This document shows positions 1 to 10,484 of a stretch of DNA of 64,000 nucleotides, one piece after another. This stretch comes from Antedon mediterranea (lineage: Eukaryota; Echinodermata; Crinoidea; Comatulida; Antedonidae), in assembly GCF_964355755.1 (NCBI RefSeq), contig NC_092676.1:8726288-8790287 (forward strand), in the 5' to 3' direction. A model generated the notes under the pieces. It did not search any database, was not told the DNA's origin, and saw nothing but the letters and a program-made list of their open reading frames with translations. Within the stretch, counting starts at the first letter, position 1, and the number at the start of each line of letters is the position of its first letter. The translations under genes and the position numbers were made by a program.

Positions 1-199
1 TGTTAATCTATTGTTACTTTTATTGCCTAGCTGTTTCAAACGGGATTTGGTAGGGGAATTAACTGGCAAACCTTCCAAACGGAGGCTGTTGGTTGACGAT
101 GCAGTGTCTACTTTATTTTCGTTCAACACGAGTTCTAGGCCTAGTAAGGCATACAGTACAGATACACTGGCCGAAAGTACACCATTCTTCGACGGCTTG

Positions 200-316
200 T
201 TATGCTCGAGAATGTTCTTCTTCTCTTATTTTTTCCTCATCAGCACGACGCAAAACTAACTCTCTTTCTGTATATTCTGGTTCCAAATTTTCTGAATTAT
301 AAAAACTCCAAGCCAT
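200..316 (-). pseudogene. Possible broken exon, charged 38-residue frame followed by a Cys-rich stretch
   Basis: Reading leftwards from an ATG at 316, a strongly charged frame (LEPEYTERELVLRRADEEK, then an E-rich end) runs 38 codons and stops at 200-202. In the same frame past the stop the text continues with EEWCTFGQC and further Cys codons to about 100. An acidic/charged N-terminus followed by a WC-x-x-G-x-C segment resembles the Cys-rich P2X7-ballast-like proteins that are repetitive in many invertebrate genomes. That comparison is from memory and weak. I see no splice sites that rescue the stop. It could be a pseudogene fragment or chance. Confidence 0.2.
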
Positions 317-568
317 ATTCCGAAAATATTAGGTATGTTACTGTTAGGCTATTTAATTGATTTTATTTATGGTTATATCCCGCACTTCCATATTGAAATA
401 CTGTACTAAGACGATGGACGCTTGGATTTGCTTGAATGCGTCCACCTAATCTGACGTCACATAATTGCTCTTAACCTGTCAAAATGGCGCTGTTCAATAT
501 CCGATATGTTGTCGTTTAAAAGTCTATTTTTTAACTAAATTGCTTACTATTGTACCTTGAACCATTGT

Positions 569-935
569 AATTCAATTCAATTCAATTCAACTTTATTTCA
601 GACAAACTGTCCATATATTATTGATTAACTATAGTTTACAAAAACAACACATTATTATGGCTATACTGATACTAGTTAACACACGTAAAAGTATACATGA
701 GATTATATATACAAAAGTTCTGTCCATTTTCTATGCAACTTTAAATCTTTTAGAATACGAGAAAAAACACATGTAATTAAAGTATTACAGCTTTTTTCAA
801 TTTTTGTTTTGAAACAAAAAATTGATTTCCGAATGTACTCATAGAAGGAGGGAACATGGTTATCAACAAACATAGCACTAGCACTACAGCTCCTTGAGCG
901 TCTTAAAATCTTTCTAAGTGCGTTATTATAACATG
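569..935 (-). mobile_element. LINE 3' end (L2/CR1-like), truncated
   Basis: The lower-coordinate edge is a direct repeat of TTCAA followed by CTTTATTTCAGAC. Read on the - strand this is the AAATAAAG-plus-pentamer tail typical of L2/CR1-type LINEs. Upstream of the tail, the - strand is open from about 935 to a stop at 703-705 and encodes a recognisable ORF2 C-terminus: basic RRSRSC, then SASAMFV, later IRKSIF and a terminal RKWTELLYI. It is 5' truncated, as is usual for such copies. The clade is inferred from the tail and C-terminal pattern only. Confidence 0.6.
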
Positions 936-2103
936 TTTTTATTACATTTATCTATAAGCACAGTGGCACATTTAGCCCAGGAAATCCTAATACAATACCT
1001 AATAATAAGGGTATTATGTGTTGACTTGTTCATACACCCAAAACACCCACTCTCAGTTCAAAGGTAAAGAAACTTGAAAGAACTAATGATCAATTCCTTT
1101 AGCAGAATGATTTACAATAGGAAGGATATGGAATCCAATCTCATTTTCACCAATTATCTTTTTATATAATGATCCTTGAGGTAAAAATACAACTAATCAA
1201 TTTTAATCAAACCTAGTCTACTGTTTGTGATTGGATTCTGCTACTTTAATGACAATGAATATATTTGTGTGTATAAATTATATTTTCATATTTCAATTTA
1301 GAAATAATACTAAAGCATATTGATCAGGGGTAAACCAATTGTGTAATTTCTTTTTTTTAATGTTATATTTGCCTTATGATGAATTCTATGTTCTTATGCA
1401 AATTTCCAAATGTTCATTTACATGTACATTGTATTCATTTTTCATTAACCGAGTAGAAATTTAAAAAAGGTACAAAACGAAATGAATGTAATCAAAACTG
1501 TAATTCATATTTATAAGTTAAAAATGAAGGTTATTTTGGCGACTGATTGATTGTGAGTGTGAGGTTCATTCAAACATAGCAGCGTGTATATTGTTAAAAC
1601 TGTTTCATCATTTTCGCAGAGTTAATTTAAAATTAATTTCATTATTTTTCTTTTAAATTAATTAAGTGATATAATAATATATATTGTTAAAACTATAAAT
1701 ATATTGCATCATTTTTCAATTATTATTAATTTCATTAATTTTCTTTTAAGTTAATTGATATTCTGTTTTTATCGACCCATCATAAATATTTTTTATTAGT
1801 ATTACAATCAAAATCATGTACTTTATTATTACCCTCGCAAATTGTTGTTAAGTAGGTTTTGTATACAAGGGCTATACTATTAATGAATATTGTAAACTCT
1901 GAATGAATCTGTGATATTTGCATGCTTGCTATTGCTGAGTAAAAATGGTTAAGATTACAATTTTCAAGGTACTCGACCAGAATTTACACCAATTATAAAA
2001 TTTTTATTGAAATTATTGCTGACCTGAATAACATAATGAAGATTCATTTACTACTGTATCTAATTTATTCATTCAAATATATCCTACTAAATAATAGCAA
2101 GTC
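936..2103. other. No gene seen
   Basis: AT-rich sequence with scattered short homopolymers and a run of AATTAATTT-like words near 1620-1750. No exon with coding bias, no splice-compatible Tudor-like frame and no clear repeat boundary was found. Confidence 0.5.
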
Positions 2104-2394
2104 AAATGGCCGAGCAGTTAAGGCAAGGGCGCCTTTTACCGTACCTAAAAAACCAACAACATTGGCAAGGGTTCGAGGCCAAATACCTCCTAGTTGGTGG
2201 AAGAAGTCTTCTCAAATAACCGTTGGTCTACAGTAATGTACAGTTTGCCTGTGTCCACTTTAAATAACCCAGTTCATCTTTTGAGATGAGGAGGTTATCC
2301 CAGTGAACTGGTTCACAAAATAGCCCCTGAGTCAGATGGATTACCTGATAATCTGATAGGACATGAGTGATTCATTTGCTAGTGCTAAAATGAA
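2104..2394 (+). mobile_element. tRNA-derived SINE (Ser/Leu-like head), copy 1
   Basis: A Pol III type 2 promoter is visible: A box TGGCCGAGCAGTTAAGG at about 2107 and B box GGTTCGAGGCC at about 2170. The wide A-B spacing fits a tRNA-Ser/Leu origin with a long variable arm. The body (CTTCTCAAATAACCG, GAGGTTATCCCAGTGAA, ATAGCCCCTGAGTCAGATGG) aligns by eye with the element at 55181-55500, so these are two copies of one family. A LINE tail in the opposite orientation follows directly. It is unlikely to be a functional tRNA because no cloverleaf closes. Confidence 0.65.
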
Positions 2395-2397
2395 ATA

Positions 2398-2640
2398 TTT
2401 CATTAAAAATAATCTTATATAGGGCCTAATAAAATGGTTCTAAGCGCTTTACACACAAAAATGTTCTGTTAAATATCCTAAGATAATCAAGAACCATTTA
2501 CACATCTCCGTTCTCCAGCACTTTGAAGCTCCCATATGAGAAGTCGCCGGAACAGAATTCACAGGAACTTGAGTGAAAAACGCATCTGTCTATCCTATGT
2601 ATCCTACCAAAATAAGAAGTAAAAAAGATGCTGCTTAAGA
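2398..2640 (-). mobile_element. LINE 3' end, same family as 8255-8880
   Basis: Read on the - strand it contains GATAGGATAGACAGATGC, GTGAATTCTGTTCCGG, ATCTTAGGATATTT and TTTTGTGTGTAAAGCGC in that order. The same blocks occur in the same order on the + strand at 8610-8850, so these are two copies of one LINE 3' region in opposite orientation. No coding part remains here. Only one copy of the 48-bp block that is duplicated at 8642-8732 is present. Confidence 0.6.
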
Positions 2641-4790
2641 CTTTATTAAAAAATTGCCTATTTTGTCCTGTTAATTGTTTTAGTAATGTATGCTGGGCTA
2701 TAGATACCCTAGGTCATGGGTTCAAATCCTGTTAGATGTCAATGCCAAAGACCTGTTATGTAGACAATTGAAAGAAAAAAAACCCCAAAACTAATTTTGA
2801 AATCTTTTTTAAATCTTTTTTAAATCTCTGTAACAAAATCAAATAACAATGTTTTACTGTATTTTGCTTTAACTAGTTTTAGAGAAAATAAAAAATGTAG
2901 AATGATACCGACCTACTTCCTTTGAGTCTTGTAAAGGTTCTTGTTTGACGTTCATTTAAAAGTGACATCTCTGACACTGGTTATGTATTATACAGCATAT
3001 TGCCTCAGCAAAAACACCTTTAGACCTACTTTATCAGAGCTATTATAAGGATTTTTGCAAATTAATCGTTTCTTGGTAAATGTTTATTTCAAAATGACAC
3101 TTAATATTGGTTTTAATATGATGAAATCGGAACTACATCAGAATATAAGGAAAAAAACCCATACAGTTACTATTATGAGATTGTAGCAACCCATATTTCT
3201 TGTTTGTGTTGAAATGTAGTTCCGGCATAAAAAAAATACATTAACTACTAAATCAAAGTGGTGTTTATAATCTATGCTTTATTGCTTTTTCAAACACATT
3301 TAGGGAAATATTAACGTCTAGTGTGACAAGTCGCTTCAAAATCAGTTTTTACTAACACTTTTAAAAAACATTTTTTTGGTTTTATTAACCTGTGGGAAAT
3401 TGTTTTGAACATTGAAGTCGTCATCACAAATGCTGGATGTCTTGCAACATAGCGCACTTACCAAGACTTATGGCCAAAGACTTTTTTCTTTTCCTATCAT
3501 TTTCTCTAAATTTTATCCATGCGGTTTTGGGTCATCCTCTTGGTCTCTTTTCTCAATAGAGCTCTTTGTGCTGGGATATCAGAGTCTAGACGAAATAGGT
3601 GTCCACACTATGCCGAGTGTCTTTTTTACTATCAACTACCAAAATATATTTTATAAACACTTTTATTTATTGTCATATTTTAACCATGAATTCAGAGGGT
3701 TATTAATCCGTTATTTGTTGACAGCAATAACGGGTCATAGTTACCAAAATAGATGGGGTTGATGGGCAGTGGTCACTAAGATCAGGGTCACTATTGGGTC
3801 AGGGGTTTTAATCGGACTATGATGATAAATAATCTGTTTTTCTATGTTTTTTTACATGGGTATTGCATTTAGGATTAGAATGGATTATAAATTTAGTTAG
3901 TAAAAAAGATAGTTATCTTGACCCCTGACCTCCATTTTATACCCCTTGTTGATGATTAGGAATTAAATAATATGAACTATTATTCTTTCGTTTTTAAATC
4001 CAAATCCAAATGCAATCTAAATCTTTCATAATTCTGATTTGTCAAATTATTTGTTTACAATTTTAGTATGGATTCATAAAAACCATCAAAACATCTTGTA
4101 ACCTGGATTATTATAATGGAGTTCTTTTCAGCCTAAATTAATATCAGGCCAGGCCAGTAGTAGTAGATGAAATTTGCCTTCCGAATAGCTAGGAAATAGT
4201 TAAAAAAAAGACACTGGTTCTTTCGAACCCACTATGCATGAACATTATGGACATTTTTTTTTCAACAATATCCAGGATATGTGTATAAAAAACAATTTCA
4301 TATCATAAAATGCATTCATCAAAAGGCTTATCTTATATGCATTATTTATGAAATTTAAACAAATTTTTTTCTGTTAGATGATACTAATATTTCTATGAAT
4401 ATGATTACATTATAGTCTAAATTTTACAATCAATTATTATATCATAATTCCTAGTAGCTACTATTATAATGACTATCTTAAATCTGAATATAATTGTTTA
4501 GTGGACGAGTAATGGAATCAAATTATATGCAGTAATTAATCTGTCATTTTGTCCATAAATAAAGCCATTATTTTTAGATAGAAGCTTCTATATGTATTCA
4601 TCAAAATGAAATGTGATGAAAATCTTTTTAAATAATATATTATTATAGAGATGATTTTCATTATCAAGAAAACCCTTGTTTATGTTCCTTTACCAAAATT
4701 CTTACTATTCATAGATTAATATATACAATCATGATGATACCGAACACAACCTACTGTACTAATGTGACAAGAACAATGGAGATGGTTATT
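2641..4790. other. No gene seen; weak repeats only
   Basis: At 2690-2760 a B-box-like GGGTTCAAATCC hints at a decayed tRNA-derived SINE. At about 3778-3950 a loose inverted repeat (GGGTCAGGGGT near 3795 against ACCCCTGACCT near 3922) could be an old MITE. The open frame at 3412-3762 has no recognisable domain and AT-driven composition. I found no exon. Confidence 0.4.
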
Positions 4791-4862
4791 CAGTAGAACC
4801 TCTTCTTTGGGATACCCCGGGTCAATTTCCTATTAGGAGGACACTCCTATAAAAGGGTCTTT
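4790..4862. repeat. Dispersed GGGACAC-type repeat, fragment
   Basis: CAGTAGAACCTC followed by TTTGGGATACCCC and GGAGGACACTCC belongs to a small dispersed family seen again near 20.1, 21.0, 29.5, 33.6, 36.0, 58.4 and 59.3 kb. Complete-looking members start CAGTRGAACC and carry 16-17-bp internal units with GGGACACC; one ends GGTTCCACTGTA (33640-33655), which suggests short terminal inverted repeats. Confidence 0.45.
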
Positions 4863-5405
4863 CACACCTGTTCTGGCACGGTTCTAGTCCGGCGCCAGCA
4901 AATCAAATCAAACATGAATGTTTCGTTTTCTCGACGCTCCATGCGGCTATGTGCATATCTATTGGTGAAACATTGATAAGGGGATACTTTGTTTAACCAT
5001 GAGGGTTTCCACTTAATTTGAATTATACCAACTGATTTATTTAGATTATTATTTCGATTCACCTGCTTGTACCTAAACCCAAGGTTGAAAGGAACGACCT
5101 TTTATTCTTTTCTCTCCTAATTTTTAAAATACTCTTTTCATAATTTTTGTTAAAAAAAACCCTTAAAATTATATATCAAAGAAATAGTTATTTAGTATAA
5201 TTATAAATTTAATAGTATACCTTTTCAAATTGTTATAATGTCTATTTTATTTTATTTTTGTTTTTATTGTATCTCTTTGACATGTACTTTTTTGTGATTG
5301 TAATGTTTGTATTTTTAATTGAATAATAGAGGGCCACTGGATATTGGCTCCCTTGCAAGCAAATTGGAAGGGTCACCTTGTTGAAATACAAAAATAAATA
5401 GCTAA
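4863..5405 (+). mobile_element. LINE remnant ending just before a Tudor exon
   Basis: The segment ends AGGGCCACTGGATATTGG, a Leu/Pro-type block, then ACAAAAATAAATAG at 5390-5402. This resembles the 3' terminus of CR1/L2-type LINEs as I know them. Upstream, stop-interrupted coding-like sequence runs from about 4880. The element end lies only about 35 bases from the acceptor of the exon at 5441, so it now supplies the sequence in which the branch point should lie. The 5' limit is uncertain. Confidence 0.45.
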
Positions 5406-5440
5406 AATTCAATTGTTGTTTGTTGCCTCTTCTATTGTAG

Positions 5441-5610
5441 GTAAAATCCTGTTAAAAGAGATCATGGAAGAACTTCAAAATATCTGTTCAAAGAGACCAG
5501 TAGAGAGTGGTATCACTTGGAGACCAGGGCAAGCATGTTTTGCGCAGTTTTCACTTGATGAATTGTGGTATCGTGGAAAAGTGCTCTCAGTTCAACAAGA
5601 CATTATATGG
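5441..5610 (+). CDS. Tudor-domain protein, exon A (first exon in window): start of Tudor module 1
   Basis: Acceptor TTCTATTGTAG precedes 5441 and donor GTAGGT follows 5610. The frame begins with two bases completing a split codon, then 56 codons (numbered 1-56 here), and ends in phase 0. The helix MEELQNICSK is followed by the start of a Tudor barrel: TWRPGQACFAQF, then WYRGKVLSV (residues 42-50). This matches the Trp-Tyr-Arg-x-x-Val strand of extended Tudor domains, which bind dimethyl-arginine on PIWI proteins in germ granules. It joins in frame to 9875, where the diagnostic VDFGN follows. The phase-1 upstream exon is not in the window. The frame stays open past the donor to 5838, into a 5S-derived SINE. 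Confidence 0.8.
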
Positions 5611-5659
5611 GTAGGTGCTTATGGATATGTGATGTTTGTGTTTTTTCTTAAGCTTTCAG

Positions 5660-5938
5660 TAAATAGGCTTAAACGCATTGAAACACCGGTTTTTGTCAAA
5701 TCTCCTGAGTTAAGCAACATTGGGCCTGGTAGATCTTGGATGAGAGACCATCTGGAAATATTGGGCTTGTATGGCGCTGGGGCATTTGAAATCAGCATTG
5801 CTGACTCTTATGGCAGCATCAGTATCTATAGTATCTGACTCATCTGGCCCATATCTTTCCTCTGGTCAAGGTGGGCACTGGACAAGAGAAGCCCTTGATC
5901 AATGAAAGGACCAATCTGACTGACTTGGTTTCATCCAT
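5660..5938 (+). mobile_element. 5S rRNA-derived SINE (SINE3-like), copy 1, decayed
   Basis: The head keeps recognisable 5S rRNA blocks in order: GAAACACCGGT (5678), GAGTTAAGCAACATTGGGCC (5708-5727), GGATGAGAGACCATCTGGAA (5738-5757). These correspond to the 5S internal promoter region. The tail (GCATTTGAAATCAGCATTGC, CTGACTCTTATGGCAGC, GGCACTGGACAAGAGAAGCC) is shared with the copy at 53687-54090. A 5S head with a common non-5S tail in two places defines a SINE3-type element and rules out a stray 5S pseudogene. It starts about 50 bases after the exon A donor. Confidence 0.8.
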
Positions 5939-7113
5939 CATTCAGATTAATGTAAAACTAATTTACATTGTTGTTTGTGATATATGTCAGCCAAAGTAAA
6001 TTCAATATAATTTATTTGGTCAAACTGTAAACATGGATTGAAATGTTATATGAATGCTATAAAAGACACATTTTATTTGTTTTTACACCAAGTAGAATTA
6101 AAAAATGTATAAAAAACTTTGTATGTTATTCCACATCTAAACCTCATTTCATACTAATTGGCTGAAATGATGATGATGATGATAAGATTAAGATAAATTT
6201 TTTAAAATAGCATAAATATAACATTAAAAACCTTATGATGGAGAAGAATGATTATTTACCACTTTTTTTTTTCAATTTCTGAAAATAAAAAGGGTTATTT
6301 TTTTAATTTCATTTGTTTACTTTGTCACATGACTGATGAAAGTTTGTTTCTCAAATATATGAAGGAATACAACACTGATGAGCAATTGACATTACTTTCC
6401 ATGTTGCAAGATATAAAAAAATACATACTCTAAATGTTTAACTTTGTATCTGACAGCAAAGTATAATTACACGATGGAACTATATCTATCTGGCTTATGT
6501 TGTTGCTTGACGTACTAGTATCATTTCCAAAAAAAAAAAAGAAATTCAAAATAACACAAACAAAATAATACAGAGAAAGAAAGAGGACAACAAAGTTTTT
6601 ATTTAACTTTTATGCCTGTCATCTTGAATCAGTGTCTTGCTTCTTGGACAGGAGACTATTCAAAATGGCAGTCTCAGATTTTGGTTGCCTCAGGTCATGT
6701 TTTCGCAGCCAAACCAAAATCATCAGTTAAAACAATTTAACCAATCGGGTAATTAATTAAAAAATAAAGAGCGCATGATCAGTTTATAACCAAACAACCA
6801 GGTGCTTAATCACAAGTCAACAATTTGTCCTTCAGGTCAACAGTTAAAAATTATGCATTTATCCCATATTTATCTGATTTGAATGAGATACTGTAAGTAT
6901 CGATTAATTTTTCTTGAGTGGAATCTGTTAAACTGATTGCATTGAATACATAACATTTCTTTTCATGTCATATTTTCTCTTTGATCCAATGTTGTCCCTC
7001 TCTTTTTAAGGTAATAACAAAACATAATTATTGTAGGCCTTGTTAATAATAGTATACAAATGTAGTTTATACAATAGAACCTAATTCCTTTGAAATTAAG
7101 TTGTTATTATTGA

Positions 7114-7308
7114 CATGCGTCTCATGTGTTTGTAATGCACCCCAGACACTATCATCATCTATGTTGATGTTTGACATACATGCGTCTCATGTGTTTGTAA
7201 TGCACCCCAGACACTATCATCATCTATGTTGATGTTTGACATACATGCGTCTCATGTGTTTTTAGTGCACCCCAGACACTATCATCATCTATGTTGATGT
7301 TTGACATA
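7114..7308. repeat. 65-bp tandem repeat, 3 copies
   Basis: Starts of CATGCGTCTCATGTGTTT at 7114, 7179 and 7244 give an exact 65-bp period. The three copies differ at only a few positions, so the triplication is recent. Confidence 0.95.
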
Positions 7309-8254
7309 CTTTAACATCAATCAGTATAAAAATAACTTTGGTTTTCTGGAATTTATTCGTAAAAATAGAATGATATAAGATTGTCTAGTTATTTATGATC
7401 ATTATTTGCCATAAAGCTGATTGTTATTTTATGCATTGGCATTAACAGCCAGTTTCAGTTGGTTTCAGTCATTTCAAGATGAAGTATCTATACATGTCTA
7501 TAGGGTATTACAATTTATACTTGGCGGCATCTATCTATATTCCAATTCAAATGTGAATATTGATAATTAGTTTTAATTACTTTGGACTGAATCGGTTGAA
7601 ATTCCTTCTTCAGATAGTAAGCCTCAAGCAGAGTGGCACTTCCTGGTGTTTGTCGCCACTCAATCCACAATAGTCGTGAAATGCTCCAAGCGTTCGCACC
7701 TCTGAATGGGTTTTTTTTTCTCAAATAAAACACCTTAAGCTTTTTCTGTTTTCATGCATGATGAAGCAATCGTCTCTGTCGTATTACCCTCCCTCCATAT
7801 TTAACGTTTCTTCCAATCATTATATGCATATATATGCCTATTTGAAGCGAACAAACTTTTTAAACCACATACAAACAGTGGGCTACAATATAGAAATTAT
7901 TTTATCCTGCTTAGGCAATCAACAGAATGCTGCTGCACCTGGTATTTTAAGAAATTACACAAATTATATCAGGGTTTCTACTAATATGGGAAGCCATAAT
8001 AATTACTGTAATGGTAAATTGTATTTTTTATTATCGTTATCATTAAAAACTGCTAAAAGTGATCTTCAATTTATGGAAGGTACTTCAGCAGCTGTGGAAA
8101 TAATGGATATTCATTGGTTTTCTGTAAATTAGTATTAAGCTCAATAGTCCATGATTGAACTCAGTGAGCATCTAACTATAAACTCTTTGAATAATGTATA
8201 GGTATTTGGTGTATTCCTACAATAAATTGACACAAGCAGCTCTTAAAGCACTTA

Positions 8255-8880
8255 ATGTCAGTTTGATTCCAAACCAGCCACTGTGTTCTATGGCAACAGA
8301 TCTTTATCTTTTCTTCTGCTCGTCTTTGGAATGATCTGCCACAAGCTATTCCAGAGGCAGCATCAATTGATATTTGTTTAAAAAAAAGTCTTAAGCTCTG
8401 TCTACACTATAAAACTATATGTGATATCATGTGCCCATATATTGACATGATGATGTCATATCACTACCATATTTGGGTATATGAATACCATATTTGGGCA
8501 CATCACACTATTTTTGTCAAACTAATTTGATAGTGTAGACAGAGCTCAAAGCAAGATCTGCTTACTTTTTATTTTGCTTCTCTTGGTTAACTAGAATCTG
8601 TTTTTTTGGATAGGATAGACAGATGCCTTTTTTCGCTTGAGCTCCCTCTGAATTCTGTTCTGGTGAGCTCTCTTTTGGTAACTTCCAGACTCCCTCTGAA
8701 TTCTGTTCTGGTGAGCTCTCTTTTGGTAACTTGAAAGTTCTGGAGCACAGAGCTGTGAAAATATTTTCTCTGGATCATTTAACTTTTTTTTTTATCTTAG
8801 GATATTTCATGATCCGTTTTTGTGTGTAGAGCATTATAGGCGCTATAAAAGATGACCATTATTATTACTATCCTTAGGAA
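8255..8880 (+). mobile_element. LINE 3' end with ORF2 C-terminus, interrupted by a MITE
   Basis: At about 8308-8394 the + frame reads SSARLWNDLPQAIPEAAS and then KKSLK, the standard C-terminal motif of CR1/L2/jockey-type ORF2. The frame is cut at 8394 by a palindromic MITE and similar sequence resumes after 8546. The 3' UTR carries a 48-bp tandem duplication (CCCTCTGAATTCTGTTCTGG at 8643 and 8691). It ends with ATCTTAGGATATTTC, TTTTGTGTGTAGAGC and a GGCGCTATAAAAGAT plus ATT-rich tail near 8875. A second copy of the 3' end lies at 2398-2640 on the opposite strand. Confidence 0.7.
8394..8546. mobile_element. MITE, GTCTACACTAT family, copy 1
   Basis: Terminal inverted repeats AGCTCTGTCTACACTAT (8394-8410) and its reverse complement (8530-8546) bound a 153-bp AT-rich element. 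Internal words CATATTTGGGCACAT and ATGATGTCATATCACTACC recur in the copies at 42446-42510 and 54449-54594. Flanks TTAA and TCAA are compatible with an imperfect TTAA target duplication, but this is not certain. It is inserted in a LINE tail, so it is younger than that LINE. Confidence 0.8.
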
Positions 8881-9874
8881 TCGTATCAAAATTTTTCTTC
8901 TGAAGGTATTACATGCAATACGTTTTTTTTACTTCAATGATTTATGATTTAATTCTTGGTTTGTTTAAATGGCAATTACTGCAATAAACAGTGTGTACGA
9001 TTATCTAAAATCTAGTTTTACTGCAGTAACTGTAAAATAATTTTTACTTGGCCCTAACATTTTCTCTAAGGTCTATGTTGTATATTGAAAATATATGAAA
9101 TATACAAAACTGAAAAAAAATTTGATAATCTTGTTTTTTGACCTTGAATACGTTTTATGACATGATTACACAATTTGCAGTTCTCATTAAGAAATTACCA
9201 ATTTATTGCTCAATACTGTGTATACTTTGTAGAATTGTTAACAATACATACACGTCTCTGTACTATCTAATTAAAGTTTCTTTTATGATTGATAGAATTA
9301 GAATTGAGGAAGAACATAGCCGTTGGCATAGTAGGCTTTGATCAACTCACTGTTGTGTACTCAAAATTAGACGTTATTAGTTTACTTCTGTCAAAATATA
9401 GTATCATTTTTAATATTCGTATTTAATGATGTTTTGCTAATATTTGAACTGTAGATTAAGCTCATATCAGAAGTTTTAAATTAGGTTACAGGAGTAAATA
9501 ATACATCAAAACATTAGCACAGGCAATGTTTTGGTAAATTATTTTCAACAACTTAACTTTCTAACCTTTTCTTTATTTTTGCAACTTGTAGTTTGTGAGT
9601 TTATATTTGCAAATAAACAAAAACTATCATTACACTGATATAGAATATTAAAGTTTTCACCACGTAACAATCTACCAATATTCATCATATATCTGTCTAC
9701 ATTCTCTCCTTATAATCTCCCAAAATTGCATACACCCAACATGGGTTATCTGCAGATATAAGTCTTGATGAATGTAACACGAGGTATACTACAGTGCCTA
9801 TGGTATATGATTAGCAAATGGGGAAAAAAAGATTGTTTTTTTTATGAATACCAATATGCTTTGTTTTTGTACAG

Positions 9875-9994
9875 GTGCAGTATGTGGATTTCGGCAACAG
9901 TGAGGGTGTGACAGCTGACAAGCTAAGAACGGCAACATGCTATACAGAGATCCCACATCAGTGCCTAGAATGTATTCTGTATGGATCACGAATT
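9875..9994 (+). CDS. Tudor-domain protein, exon B: core of Tudor module 1
   Basis: Acceptor TTTTTGTACAG precedes 9875 and donor GTAAGT follows 9994. Forty codons, phase 0 at both ends (residues 57-96). The start VQYVDFGNSE (57-66) is the diagnostic Tudor strand. Asp-61, Phe-62 and Asn-64 fall where the methyl-arginine pocket of extended Tudor domains is built, so module 1 looks competent to bind. KLRTATCYTEIP and QCLECILYG continue into the staphylococcal-nuclease-like part of the extended domain. Joining W56 of exon A directly to V57 restores the canonical spacing between WYRGKV and VDFGN, which supports both splice sites. Confidence 0.85.
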
Positions 9995-10484
9995 GTAAGT
10001 ATACATGATGGATTGACAATGTATTGATGGAACAATTGAAATGGTTTAGTTGCCATTGGCTATGTCCAACCTTATGCTGTTCAACGTTTGAATACGTCAA
10101 CAATTGGTTTGTGTATGCGTCTTTTGAACTTCTTATAAATATTGATGTTTTGTTGTATTCAGTCGACGAAAAGAATAATTGAGCTTTCTTCAAACTATTG
10201 CCTATTGTTTTTTTTGTTGTTGTTGAGATTAATTTCTTCTCTGCTGAATGAGCTTCTTGTTTTCTGGACACAGTACCTTGTTGAAGATTGACCTAGTTTT
10301 AACTTTTTGTTTATAAATTTAACATTATATAAATACATTTCATTTATTTATTTGAGACCAACAAATTATTATACATTATTAATTATTGCTAAAGTAAAAA
10401 AGTGTACTATAACTCAAAGAGTCAGCAGTCCAATGATCTAAACTAAAATGAATTTATAATAAACAATTAATATATTAATATATT

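Larger units (their letters stand above)
5611..9874 (+). other. Intron A-B, 4264 bp
   Basis: A GT-AG, phase 0 intron. It holds a 5S-derived SINE, a 65-bp triplicate and a LINE tail interrupted by a MITE. The remainder (5940-7110, 7310-8250, 8880-9870) is AT-rich with no exon seen. Short open frames at 6248-6433 and 7758-8132 show no domain. A TACTGCAGTAACTG fragment near 9018 belongs to the CTGCAG MITE family. Confidence 0.6.

Noticed and set aside
3412-3762. 116-codon + strand frame
   Set aside because: Phe/Tyr/Ile-rich, AT-driven, no recognisable motif, and no compatible splice sites to the Tudor exons.
7758-8132. 124-codon + strand frame
   Set aside because: No domain; the phase does not join exons A and B, which already fit each other directly.
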